Assembly (NCBI GenBank): GCA_965230415.1
Contig: CBDDKZ010000005.1
Coordinates: 1,364,001-1,428,000 of the forward strand
Source of the DNA: CBDDKZ01 sp965230415
Lineage (GTDB): Bacteria > Bacteroidota > Bacteroidia > Cytophagales > JAAEPT01
DNA length: 64,000 bases
Direction of reading: 5' to 3'
Below are positions 9,061 to 17,217 of this stretch, piece after piece. Numbering within the stretch: the first letter of the stretch is position 1; each line of letters begins with the position of its first letter. A program made the position numbers and the translations under genes. The notes under the pieces are model-generated. The model saw only the letters and a list, made by a program, of their open reading frames with translations. It did not search any database and had not been told where the DNA came from.

Positions 9061-10458
9061 ATGAGTGTACGTATAGAAAAAGATACAATAGGGCCGGTTG
9101 AAGTGCCGGCTGATAAATATTGGGGGGCTCAGACACAGCGCTCCATTCAAAATTTTAAGATTGGCAACAACCAAATGCCACTCGAAGTTATTTATGCCTT
9201 TGCTTACCTAAAAAAAGGTGCGGCACGCACAAACGAAGATTTAGGAGTGCTGCCTACAGAAAAGGCAGATTTAATCGCCGCTGTATGCGACGAAATATTA
9301 GAAAGTAAACTCGATGACCAGTTTCCATTGGTTGTTTGGCAAACGGGTTCGGGTACGCAGTCAAATATGAATGTAAACGAAGTCGTGGCCAACCGCGCCC
9401 ATGTACTTGCAGGTAACAAATTGGGTGAAGGAGATCGCTTGATAGCTCCCAACGACGATGTTAACAAATCACAATCGTCAAATGACACTTTTCCAACAGC
9501 GATGCACATTGCTGCTTATAAGAAAATTGTAGAGCTGACTATCCCGGGTGTTGAAAAACTGAAAAACACGCTGCAACAGAAATCGGAAGACATGAAAGAT
9601 GTGGTAAAGATTGGACGTACACATTTCATGGATGCCACACCGCTTACTTTGGGACAGGAGTTTTCGGGTTATGTATCACAATTGACACATGGCCTTAACG
9701 CCTTGAAAAGTACATTGACTCACCTTTCAGAATTGGCACTGGGTGGTACAGCCGTAGGTACGGGTATAAATACACCTGAAGGCTATTCAGAACTAGTAGC
9801 CAAAAAAATTGCCGAATTTACCGGCTTACCATTTGTCACTGCTGAAAATAAATTTGAAGCCCTGGCAGCACACGATGCCATCGTTGAAAGTCACGGTGCC
9901 CTCAAACAGCTAGCAGTAAGTCTGATGAAAATTGCGAACGATATTCGAATGTTGTGCTCGGGACCACGTTCCGGAATCGGGGAGATTGTAATTCCAGCCA
10001 ATGAGCCTGGTTCTTCGATAATGCCTGGTAAAGTAAATCCAACACAATGCGAGGCAATGACGATGGTTTGTGCGCAGGTGATTGGAAATGACGTGGCAGC
10101 ATCGGTAGGTGGTATGTCAGGACATTTTGAGCTTAATGTATTTAAGCCAATGATGATTTATAACCTACTTCATTCGGCTCAGTTGCTTGGTGACGCTTGT
10201 GTGTCTTTTACCGATAACTGCGTGGCAGGAATAGCGCCTAACTCTTCACGTGTACAGGAGCACTTAAATAACTCCTTGATGTTGGTGACAGCACTTAATA
10301 CAAAAATAGGTTATTATAAGGCTGCTGAAATAGCGAATACTGCTCACGCCAATGGCACAACGCTAAAAACGGAGGCGGTAAAACTAGGATACCTGACCGA
10401 ACAGGAATTTGACGCGTGGGTAGATCCTAATAAAATGATTGGAAGTTTAGAAAACTAA
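9061..10458 (+). CDS. fumC: Class II fumarate hydratase
   Basis: The product interconverts fumarate and malate in the TCA cycle. ATG 9061 gives 465 residues, the usual class II length, and starts MSVRIEKDTIGPVEVPADKYWGAQTQRS; the frame extends 111 bp further upstream from a TTG, but that stretch is not family-like. Signatures visible are the fumarase/aspartase motif GSSIMPGKVNPTQ, GSGTQSNMNVNEV and SSNDTFPTAMHIA. A near-consensus -7 box (AAATTTTG) lies just before the ATG. Malate dehydrogenase, the next step of the cycle, is encoded separately at 20.7-21.6 kb on the minus strand. Confidence 0.97.
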   Translation: MSVRIEKDTIGPVEVPADKYWGAQTQRSIQNFKIGNNQMPLEVIYAFAYLKKGAARTNEDLGVLPTEKADLIAAVCDEILESKLDDQFPLVVWQTGSGTQSNMNVNEVVANRAHVLAGNKLGEGDRLIAPNDDVNKSQSSNDTFPTAMHIAAYKKIVELTIPGVEKLKNTLQQKSEDMKDVVKIGRTHFMDATPLTLGQEFSGYVSQLTHGLNALKSTLTHLSELALGGTAVGTGINTPEGYSELVAKKIAEFTGLPFVTAENKFEALAAHDAIVESHGALKQLAVSLMKIANDIRMLCSGPRSGIGEIVIPANEPGSSIMPGKVNPTQCEAMTMVCAQVIGNDVAASVGGMSGHFELNVFKPMMIYNLLHSAQLLGDACVSFTDNCVAGIAPNSSRVQEHLNNSLMLVTALNTKIGYYKAAEIANTAHANGTTLKTEAVKLGYLTEQEFDAWVDPNKMIGSLEN

Positions 10459-10472
10459 TGACAACAAAGTAC

Positions 10473-10503
10473 TATGAAGGCCGGGAATAATCCCGCCTTC
10501 ATA
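10473..10503. terminator. Hairpin after fumC
   Basis: TATGAAGG(C)CGGGA pairs with TCCCGCCTTCATA around an ATAA loop, with one bulged C. There is no T-tract after it, so it may be a stability or weak termination hairpin. Confidence 0.5.
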
Positions 10504-10630
10504 CTACATCGATTGATTGGAACAAGCGTATTTATGGCTGTTATATTCAGTATTCTAAAGGTCACGTTTTCCTATACGCATGTTGAATTAATAAAAAAAT
10601 GTAGTATCTTGGTACGAAATAGCTAGCTCG

Positions 10631-11263
10631 ATGAAAAGACTGTTTTTTATTATTACACTTAGCATTTTTGTTTTATCTACAGAAAAAAGCTTTGCTCAGC
10701 TGACGAAAGATGAGATCAAAGCGATCAAAAAAGAAATTAAATCCCTAAGCCCTGAGCAGTATGTCCAGATGAAGGATGACTTGGAAAGCGCTGAAAATGA
10801 TGTAGTTGATCTCAAGAGTACCAACTCATCGCTCGAAGATCAGGTAGGTGATCTTCAGTCGGAGAATGCGCAGCTTCGTTCTGATGTTGCTGACTACAAA
10901 GCAGCTGCGGAAGCAGCCATTCAGGAAAAACAAGAGCAGGCCACTCCGGTAGCAGGGGATGCAGGAGGCGATTATGATTCGTATCAGAAGAGCGGTTCCG
11001 CACAGGGAATTGTGTTTAAAGTACAGATAGGAGCATTTAAAAATTTCGATATAAGAAAATATTTTAATAACCATAAGAACTTTAGTGGCGAAGTCGATTC
11101 TGATGGTACCATGAAATATACATTAGGTGTATTTGGTGATTATTGGGAGGCAGATAAGTTTAAAAAATATTTGCGTGAAATGGGCGTAAAAGGCGCATGG
11201 ATCGTTTCTTACAAAGATGGCAAGCGTGTAAATATTAAAGACGCATTGGAAGGAGCTATCTAA
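10631..11263 (+). CDS. Secreted coiled-coil protein with SPOR-like C-terminus
   Basis: This 210-residue protein has a signal peptide (MKRLFFIITLSIFVLSTEKSFAQ). Residues about 25-105 form a heptad-rich coiled coil (LESAENDVVDLKSTNSSLED and on). A flexible Gly/Ser linker follows, then residues about 130-205 make a SPOR-like fold: VFKVQIGAFKNFD, KYTLGVFGDYWEADKFKKYL, GVKGAWIVSYKDGKRV. SPOR domains bind peptidoglycan stripped of stem peptides; that role is inferred here. The protein probably sits in the periplasm. A strong intrinsic terminator follows, so the gene is likely monocistronic. Confidence 0.75.
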   Translation: MKRLFFIITLSIFVLSTEKSFAQLTKDEIKAIKKEIKSLSPEQYVQMKDDLESAENDVVDLKSTNSSLEDQVGDLQSENAQLRSDVADYKAAAEAAIQEKQEQATPVAGDAGGDYDSYQKSGSAQGIVFKVQIGAFKNFDIRKYFNNHKNFSGEVDSDGTMKYTLGVFGDYWEADKFKKYLREMGVKGAWIVSYKDGKRVNIKDALEGAI

Positions 11264-11288
11264 AGAAACAATATTTTGTATATAGGAT

Positions 11289-11316
11289 AAGCCGGTCTGG
11301 AAAGTCCGGCTTTTTT
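11289..11316 (+). terminator. Intrinsic terminator
   Basis: AAGCCGG (11289-11295) pairs perfectly with CCGGCTT (11306-11312) around a 10-nt loop, and a run of six T follows at 11311-11316. It ends transcription of the SPOR-like gene. Confidence 0.9.
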
Positions 11317-11327
11317 CGTTTAATAGT

Positions 11328-11364
11328 CCTGGATGAGCTGCAGACCTCCTTCAGCTCGTTCAGG
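11328..11364. repeat. Imperfect inverted repeat, copy A of a dispersed hairpin family
   Basis: CCTGGATGAGCTG (11328-11340) and CAGCTCGTTCAGG (11352-11364) are an inverted pair with 11 of 13 matches. It resembles the hairpins at 20085, 52632 and 52940, which share CCTG-x-x-CGAG and CTCGTT cores, and it sits between convergent genes. Confidence 0.5.
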
Positions 11365-11374
11365 TGCCTATAAA

Positions 11375-12472
11375 TCAGGTTTGTATAGCGTGCTGCATGG
11401 AAACACCACCAGGAATATCATCAGGGTTGTCATCAATCATTTGACGAATGTCTATTTCTATATCACGGGACATCGTAGTGATAGGTACGTCATTAGCTGT
11501 TCCCTCAAAAGGGTTTTCGGTAACCGTACCAATACGTTCCATGGTATGAAAGATCCAGGAAATAACAATGCTAAAAGGAATAGAAAGCCATACAAAATTT
11601 TTGCCTATTGCATTATAGCAAAGTTGCATAATGCCCTCTTCAAACTTGCTTGAAAGCATAGCAAGGTCCTGACCAATGGATTCAAATTCGTTCATAATTC
11701 CAAAAGGGAGCAATAAAATAAAGATCCATACAAAATAGTAATTAAGCGTAGCGAATTGTCGCGGGTATGGAAAATTTTTGATACGCTCGTTTTTGCCTTG
11801 TAATGTAAAGAGTTCTTGTAGCAATTTTTCAATATCCAGGAAAGCAAATTCCCAAATCAGGCCACGTTCTTTTAATTCCCTCAGGTGAGCCGATTGCAAT
11901 TTCAAAATCTGTGCCGCTTTGTTTTTTTTAGGCGTAATTTGATTCAATTCTTCAGGGCTCAAATAGGGTTTTACGGCTTCTTCAAAAGGTACTTCCCATT
12001 CGCTCACCTGGTAGTAATTACGGTATTCTTTGTTCGTATCGTCTTTAAGAAATGTCTCCCAGGGCTTATCCTGGCGCAGTTGATAACGGTGAGCAGTCAT
12101 CCAGGCCACATGACGCATGATTAAAGTTTTACGTATTTTTCTGAGCTCACTCTCTTCAACTTTTACTTTTGCATGGTCGTTATTGATCATATCGTTAACC
12201 ATCAGTGCAAATGTACGTGAAGAGTTGACAATTCCTCCCCATATTTTTCGCGCCTCCCATAATCGACCGTAAGAAGCATTGTTTTTGAACCCGACAATGA
12301 AGGCTACGGCCGTACCGACCAATGCAATGGGCAGCCAGGGTAAATGCAACCATTTAAAGTCCAGGATAGAATACAAAACAACGGGAATAGACGATATAAT
12401 GACAAACCGGTATATGTCCTTCCTGGTCCATCGAAGCATGTCTTTTAGAGGGTAGTTGCGATTGGTATACAT
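11375..12472 (-). CDS. Bestrophin-family (UPF0187) anion channel
   Basis: This is a 365-residue inner-membrane protein. The start region MYTNRNYPLKDMLRWTRKDIYRF and the following IALVGTAVAFIVGFKNNASYGRLWEARKIWGGIVNSSR block are diagnostic of bacterial bestrophins, with the conserved FKNN-x-SY-x-RW-EAR-x-WG motif. A second membrane pair lies at about residues 245-310 (YYFVWIFILLLPFGIM, FVWLSIPFSIVISWIFHTME), and the cytoplasmic ENPFEGTANDVPI motif follows. Bestrophins form pentameric chloride or bicarbonate channels; selectivity cannot be judged. It is convergent with the SPOR-like gene. Confidence 0.9.
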   Translation of the reverse strand: MYTNRNYPLKDMLRWTRKDIYRFVIISSIPVVLYSILDFKWLHLPWLPIALVGTAVAFIVGFKNNASYGRLWEARKIWGGIVNSSRTFALMVNDMINNDHAKVKVEESELRKIRKTLIMRHVAWMTAHRYQLRQDKPWETFLKDDTNKEYRNYYQVSEWEVPFEEAVKPYLSPEELNQITPKKNKAAQILKLQSAHLRELKERGLIWEFAFLDIEKLLQELFTLQGKNERIKNFPYPRQFATLNYYFVWIFILLLPFGIMNEFESIGQDLAMLSSKFEEGIMQLCYNAIGKNFVWLSIPFSIVISWIFHTMERIGTVTENPFEGTANDVPITTMSRDIEIDIRQMIDDNPDDIPGGVSMQHAIQT

Positions 12473-12740
12473 AGTTTAATTGCGTTCTGCTTTGTGAGTT
12501 TAATACAAAGTACTGTCTTCTAAATAGTGACTTTAATGTCAATAAAGATAGAATATAAAGTAAGATATGCCAATAGACTTTTTGGAAATTATTGGCATAA
12601 GAACTATGAATCGGAATGGGCTAATAAACAAACATATTAACTAAAGTTTGAATGTAATTGGACCAAATAAATAACAGCGAATTATACTTTTAATGCTTAA
12701 TTTAATGACCTTGAACTGTAATATTAAGGAGAATTATTTT

Positions 12741-13148
12741 ATGAGCTTTGAAATTAGAACTGATTTCCAAATCGATACCGACCAGGTAATCGAACTTTAT
12801 CGAGCCAATAAGTGGTCATCGGCTGAAAAACCGGAAATACTTATACCAGCTCTTAAAAATTCGTTTTACCTTGTTTGTGCTTATGATGATGAGCGCTTAA
12901 TAGGCCTGGGTAATGCCATTTCTGATGGCCATTTGGTCGTTTATTACCCTCATTTGTTGGTACATCCGGAATATCACAAAAGAGGTATTGGGAAAATGAT
13001 TATGGATGAGATGCAAGAGAAGTTCGCGGGCTTTCATCAGCAGATGCTCACAGCAGATAAAGATGCAATTACTTTTTACGAGCGTTGTGGATTTAAAAAA
13101 GCAGGAGGAACGCAATCAATGTGGATTTACGCCGGCAACGATCATTAA
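12741..13148 (+). CDS. GNAT-family N-acetyltransferase
   Basis: ATG 12741 is preferred over the earlier in-frame ATG 12693 because it has a good Shine-Dalgarno site (AAGGAG at 12726-12731, 9-nt spacing), rare in this window. The 135-residue protein has the GNAT core: LIGLGNAISDGHLVVYYPHLLVHPEYHKRGIGKMIM contains the acetyl-CoA-binding pyrophosphate loop (KRGIGK), and DAITFYERCGFKKAGG is the usual motif B end. It most resembles small stand-alone acetyltransferases. The substrate is unknown. The next gene, a TPR protein, is convergent. Confidence 0.85.
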   Translation: MSFEIRTDFQIDTDQVIELYRANKWSSAEKPEILIPALKNSFYLVCAYDDERLIGLGNAISDGHLVVYYPHLLVHPEYHKRGIGKMIMDEMQEKFAGFHQQMLTADKDAITFYERCGFKKAGGTQSMWIYAGNDH

Positions 13149-13169
13149 GTTAAATAGGATGTGTATTTC

Positions 13170-13898
13170 TTAGAGACTATTGCTCAACTCTTGTATCCCG
13201 GCTTTGATTTTTTGAAAATGCCTGCGCTCATGGCGTTCCATAAATTTAAATTCGTTCAGTAACTCTTCTACAAGGGCAGCACATTGCTCTTTTTCACCCA
13301 GTTGGAGCAGCAACCTGGCATATTCCAGCCGCTGTTTGTAATTGGTATTTTTTTGATTGAAAGATTTTAATATTTTGAGCGCACTATCACTTTGGCCCAT
13401 TTCATATAAAGACCAGGCATAGGCTATTCGTTCATCTGATTGCTTGAATTCATGTGTGTCCTGAATAGCATTTCCCGTTTCAACTGCAAGCTCAAATTGT
13501 TCATCCAGGTAGTAAGCTCTTAATAAGCGCATCTTGGTTTCCACATCGCCTGCATTAAATCCGCTTAAGCAAGACTTGTATATTTTTATTGCTTCTTCAT
13601 AGCGCCCAACTTCCACGTATTTATGAGCTAGCTTCTTTTTATTTAAAAGGCTATCAGAAAACTCAAGTTCTTTTTCTAATTTCTGAATTTCATAATTGGA
13701 GTTAAATACTCCTTTTGCGGCTTCAGAAGCATTTTTGAGCCTGTCTTTGCTATAAAAATGATGGTATAAGTAAATAGCACAGCCAATTAATGGTATGAAA
13801 AATATGATATAATACCATTTCTGTTCCACGCGGTTTTTATAGGCATGATAGATACAAAATGCCTGGACAATAAGTAAGATAGGGTAGTAATTGAACAT
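13170..13898 (-). CDS. Membrane-anchored TPR-like protein
   Basis: ATG 13898 (MFNYYPILLIVQAF) gives 242 residues and lies 22 nt downstream of a perfect -7 box. Two membrane segments near residues 5-20 and 30-46 (WYYIIFFIPLIGCAIYLYHHF) resemble the N-terminal module seen in phospholipase D-type PLDc_N proteins. The rest is cytoplasmic TPR-like helices: RYEEAIKIYKSCLSGF, KMRLLRAYYLDEQFELAVETG, YAWSLYEMGQSDSALKILKSF. It is probably an adaptor for protein interactions. IS copy 1 begins 94 bp upstream of its start, beyond the promoter, so the gene looks intact. Confidence 0.7.
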   Translation of the reverse strand: MFNYYPILLIVQAFCIYHAYKNRVEQKWYYIIFFIPLIGCAIYLYHHFYSKDRLKNASEAAKGVFNSNYEIQKLEKELEFSDSLLNKKKLAHKYVEVGRYEEAIKIYKSCLSGFNAGDVETKMRLLRAYYLDEQFELAVETGNAIQDTHEFKQSDERIAYAWSLYEMGQSDSALKILKSFNQKNTNYKQRLEYARLLLQLGEKEQCAALVEELLNEFKFMERHERRHFQKIKAGIQELSNSL

Positions 13899-13920
13899 TT
13901 CCGTAGTTTTGAAAGAGTTA

Positions 13921-13928
13921 CAAATATA
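13921..13928 (-). promoter_or_regulatory. -7 box (TATATTTG) for the TPR gene
   Basis: On the minus strand TATATTTG is an exact TAnnTTTG match, 22 nt upstream of ATG 13898. No clear TTG is seen at the -33 distance. Confidence 0.5.
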
Positions 13929-14018
13929 AAATATTTTGGACGAAGACGAGCTTATTGATCTTGTCATTTAAAAAATCTTGTAACCATTTATACTGACTAA
14001 CTCCCTTATCAATTTACT

Positions 14019-15386
14019 TTAACAAGTAGTTAAAGGGGGATTATCTTCTATTTGAACCATATCTATGGTTATGCTGTAGTTTTTCATCTGATTCTTTATT
14101 CTTTTGATGACCGAATTTCTTTGTTTGTCTTCATCGACATGAAGTTTTATTCTGTTATAGGGCACTCCTTTTGTTACCATATTCCATATGATTACTGCCA
14201 GTTTTCTAGCCGTTGCACTAATGGCTGCGGCTCTGCCTTTTCTGAATGATATTTTGGCAAAAAAATCTTTGAGCGGTGTAGACTTCTTTTGATTTCCTAT
14301 CACATTAGCAGCATTGCGTAGAGCTATTTTTACTCGATTACTTCCTTTAGGAATACGACTGGAAAGTAATTTGCCTCCACTGACTTTGTTGTTAGGAGCC
14401 AGCCTAAGCCAGCTTGTAAACTGCTTGGCTGTTTCAAACTTACTGATCCCCTCTATCCCCAATTCACTCATCAATGTTAACAGGGTTGCCGTACTAACAC
14501 CTTCTATTTGAGAGAGGTCTACTCCTTCAAACATTTGATACGATAAGTTTTGAATATGTAGGTTTTTGGGATCGTTTTTATTGTGTTTACGCTTACCCTT
14601 TGGGGGAAGGTGTTGTTTTTTATTTTCATCATCAACTATGATGTAATCAAGTTGCTCTCCAATTTCAAGATCACATTGTTTAATCTTGTCTTGATAAAAA
14701 TCGTAGGTATCCAACTCTTGCTTAAGGGTAAACAGATAATCTTTTCTTCCATTTCCTTTCAATGCTTTGGCTATTTCTTCTTCACTTTTCTTGCATCTTT
14801 TATCTCTGAATGAAGCTAGTTTTTTCCCATCTGTTTCTCCTTGACAAATAGCTCGGATAATTTTCATGCCTGTAGCACCACAAATGTCTCGAACCACTAC
14901 ATCAAGACGCAAATTGAGTAGACGCAGGTACTTTTGCATTTTATTACTACTACGGGCAGCGGACTTAATTAACGTATCTCGATGGCGACAATAGGTACGA
15001 AGAACTTCCGTTTTTTCTTCAGGTAAAAAGCTATGATTGAGAAGCCCCAGCATATGTAATTTCTGTATCCATTGACAGTCTTGTATGTCTGTTTTTCTAC
15101 CTTTTATATGCTTGGTGAATTTACCATTACATAAACAGGTTTCAAATCCTGAGGCATCTAAGAGACTGTATAGATTCTGCCAATAACTACCTGTGCTTTC
15201 TAATGCCACCGTTCGTATCTGATGAGACTTAAGAAAGGAAACCAAATCCTCTAAGTCTTGATGATAAACTCCAAATTCTTTCACCTGATCAGCCCCTTGA
15301 CCTACCGCTACCCAATGAGAACGACTCCCCACATCAATGCCCGCTGCATGAGGATGAACTACTTGCATCTCTACTGTATTACTCAT
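14019..15386 (-). CDS. IS110-family transposase (copy 1)
   Basis: This is a 455-residue DEDD recombinase. The N-terminal RuvC-like domain carries the acidic residues D18 (AAGIDVGSRSHW), E63 (ALESTGSYW), D100 and D103 (KTDIQDCQW). A long helical linker follows, and the C-terminal Transposase_20 domain starts near residue 290 (IEGVSTATLLTLMSELG) with the candidate nucleophile Ser336 in NNKVSGGK. IS110 recombinases use an RNA-guided (bridge RNA) mechanism. This copy alone lies directly downstream of a complete element junction that forms a promoter, so it may be the best expressed of the three. Confidence 0.95.
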   Translation of the reverse strand: MSNTVEMQVVHPHAAGIDVGSRSHWVAVGQGADQVKEFGVYHQDLEDLVSFLKSHQIRTVALESTGSYWQNLYSLLDASGFETCLCNGKFTKHIKGRKTDIQDCQWIQKLHMLGLLNHSFLPEEKTEVLRTYCRHRDTLIKSAARSSNKMQKYLRLLNLRLDVVVRDICGATGMKIIRAICQGETDGKKLASFRDKRCKKSEEEIAKALKGNGRKDYLFTLKQELDTYDFYQDKIKQCDLEIGEQLDYIIVDDENKKQHLPPKGKRKHNKNDPKNLHIQNLSYQMFEGVDLSQIEGVSTATLLTLMSELGIEGISKFETAKQFTSWLRLAPNNKVSGGKLLSSRIPKGSNRVKIALRNAANVIGNQKKSTPLKDFFAKISFRKGRAAAISATARKLAVIIWNMVTKGVPYNRIKLHVDEDKQRNSVIKRIKNQMKNYSITIDMVQIEDNPPLTTC

Positions 15387-15572
15387 AACTATTTACTTTT
15401 AATGAAGATATCCTTTAAGAAGATGTGCTTTTGGCTAAAATTAAACTGAACGGGGTTCATTTGATCATAATGACCACCACTGTACTTATCGCAAACATCT
15501 CAACCTGAAAACCTTTGGTGCTCTAAGCAACATTTGAAAATCGGCCTTACTTAAAGGTCTTCGCTAATTTAA
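15387..15572 (-). ncRNA. Candidate bridge RNA region, left end of IS copy 1
   Basis: This is 186 nt of non-coding sequence upstream of the transposase ATG, inside the element. IS110-group elements encode their bridge RNA here. Locally pairing stretches are visible (for example CCTTTAAGTAAGG, and GGTGGTCATTATGATC near the middle), but I could not fold it and the loop boundaries are not assigned. Confidence 0.5.
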
Positions 15573-15593
15573 ACTGACTAACTCCCTTATCAA
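15564..15593 (-). promoter_or_regulatory. Junction promoter formed between IS copies 2 and 1
   Basis: On the minus strand TTG (15593-15591, in the right end of copy 2) is followed after exactly 19 bp by TAAATTAG (15571-15564, in the left end of copy 1), one mismatch from TAnnTTTG. The element border at 15572/15573 falls between the two boxes, so the promoter exists only when the two ends are joined. Confidence 0.6.
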
Positions 15594-15599
15594 TTTACT

Positions 15600-16967
15600 T
15601 TAACAAGTAGTTAAAGGGGGATTATCTTCTATTTGAACCATATCTATGGTTATGCTGTAGTTTTTCATCTGATTCTTTATTCTTTTGATGACCGAATTTC
15701 TTTGTTTGTCTTCATCGACATGAAGTTTTATTCTGTTATAGGGCACTCCTTTTGTTACCATATTCCATATGATTACTGCCAGTTTTCTAGCCGTTGCACT
15801 AATGGCTGCGGCTCTGCCTTTTCTGAATGATATTTTGGCAAAAAAATCTTTGAGCGGTGTAGACTTCTTTTGATTTCCTATCACATTAGCAGCATTGCGT
15901 AGAGCTATTTTTACTCGATTACTTCCTTTAGGAATACGACTGGAAAGTAATTTGCCTCCACTGACTTTGTTGTTAGGAGCCAGCCTAAGCCAGCTTGTAA
16001 ACTGCTTGGCTGTTTCAAACTTACTGATCCCCTCTATCCCCAATTCACTCATCAATGTTAACAGGGTTGCCGTACTAACACCTTCTATTTGAGAGAGGTC
16101 TACTCCTTCAAACATTTGATACGATAAGTTTTGAATATGTAGGTTTTTGGGATCGTTTTTATTGTGTTTACGCTTACCCTTTGGGGGAAGGTGTTGTTTT
16201 TTATTTTCATCATCAACTATGATGTAATCAAGTTGCTCTCCAATTTCAAGATCACATTGTTTAATCTTGTCTTGATAAAAATCGTAGGTATCCAACTCTT
16301 GCTTAAGGGTAAACAGATAATCTTTTCTTCCATTTCCTTTCAATGCTTTGGCTATTTCTTCTTCACTTTTCTTGCATCTTTTATCTCTGAATGAAGCTAG
16401 TTTTTTCCCATCTGTTTCTCCTTGACAAATAGCTCGGATAATTTTCATGCCTGTAGCACCACAAATGTCTCGAACCACTACATCAAGACGCAAATTGAGT
16501 AGACGCAGGTACTTTTGCATTTTATTACTACTACGGGCAGCGGACTTAATTAACGTATCTCGATGGCGACAATAGGTACGAAGAACTTCCGTTTTTTCTT
16601 CAGGTAAAAAGCTATGATTGAGAAGCCCCAGCATATGTAATTTCTGTATCCATTGACAGTCTTGTATGTCTGTTTTTCTACCTTTTATATGCTTGGTGAA
16701 TTTACCATTACATAAACAGGTTTCAAATCCTGAGGCATCTAAGAGACTGTATAGATTCTGCCAATAACTACCTGTGCTTTCTAATGCCACCGTTCGTATC
16801 TGATGAGACTTAAGAAAGGAAACCAAATCCTCTAAGTCTTGATGATAAACTCCAAATTCTTTCACCTGATCAGCCCCTTGACCTACCGCTACCCAATGAG
16901 AACGACTCCCCACATCAATGCCCGCTGCATGAGGATGAACTACTTGCATCTCTACTGTATTACTCAT
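15600..16967 (-). CDS. IS110-family transposase (copy 2)
   Basis: The 455-residue product is identical to that of copy 1, with D18, E63, D100, D103 and Ser336 all retained and no frameshift. Upstream of it, beyond the 186-nt left end, lies the 37-bp segment instead of an element end; there is no TTG at 19 bp from its TAAATTAG box, so the junction promoter seen for copy 1 is missing. Confidence 0.95.
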   Translation of the reverse strand: MSNTVEMQVVHPHAAGIDVGSRSHWVAVGQGADQVKEFGVYHQDLEDLVSFLKSHQIRTVALESTGSYWQNLYSLLDASGFETCLCNGKFTKHIKGRKTDIQDCQWIQKLHMLGLLNHSFLPEEKTEVLRTYCRHRDTLIKSAARSSNKMQKYLRLLNLRLDVVVRDICGATGMKIIRAICQGETDGKKLASFRDKRCKKSEEEIAKALKGNGRKDYLFTLKQELDTYDFYQDKIKQCDLEIGEQLDYIIVDDENKKQHLPPKGKRKHNKNDPKNLHIQNLSYQMFEGVDLSQIEGVSTATLLTLMSELGIEGISKFETAKQFTSWLRLAPNNKVSGGKLLSSRIPKGSNRVKIALRNAANVIGNQKKSTPLKDFFAKISFRKGRAAAISATARKLAVIIWNMVTKGVPYNRIKLHVDEDKQRNSVIKRIKNQMKNYSITIDMVQIEDNPPLTTC

Positions 16968-17153
16968 AACTATTTACTTTTAATGAAGATATCCTTTAAG
17001 AAGATGTGCTTTTGGCTAAAATTAAACTGAACGGGGTTCATTTGATCATAATGACCACCACTGTACTTATCGCAAACATCTCAACCTGAAAACCTTTGGT
17101 GCTCTAAGCAACATTTGAAAATCGGCCTTACTTAAAGGTCTTCGCTAATTTAA
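16968..17153 (-). ncRNA. Candidate bridge RNA region, left end of IS copy 2
   Basis: Same 186-nt non-coding segment as in copies 1 and 3, apparently unchanged, so any guide loops would be identical. Confidence 0.5.
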
Positions 17154-17190
17154 CAATATCTAAGTTAGCTAGAGTACTCAGTAACGACAT
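17154..17190. repeat. 37-bp direct repeat, first copy
   Basis: This segment starts CAATATCTAAG and ends AACGACAT. It separates copy 2 from copy 3 and recurs exactly at 18772-18808 after copy 3, but is absent between copies 1 and 2. It is probably flanking target DNA carried along with a tandem copy. Confidence 0.85.
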
Positions 17191-17217
17191 ACTGACTAAC
17201 TCCCTTATCAATTTACT

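Larger units (their letters stand above)
13992..15572 (-). mobile_element. IS110-family element, copy 1
   Basis: The repeated unit runs from ACTGACTAACTCCC at the left to GCTAATTTAA at the right, 1581 bp. By eye it is identical to copies 2 and 3. The transposase reads on the minus strand with only 27 bp beyond its stop and 186 bp before its ATG, the usual IS110-group arrangement of a short right end and a long left end. There are no terminal inverted repeats and no obvious target duplication, as expected for IS110. Its right border abuts copy 2 with no spacer. Confidence 0.9.
15573..17153 (-). mobile_element. IS110-family element, copy 2
   Basis: A 1581-bp unit, same borders and apparently same sequence as copy 1. 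It begins directly at the end of copy 1 and is followed on the right by a 37-bp segment that also follows copy 3. Confidence 0.9.

Noticed and set aside
15258..15449. Repeated small plus-strand frames inside the IS copies
   Set aside because: They are antisense to the transposase and occur in all three copies only because the copies are identical.
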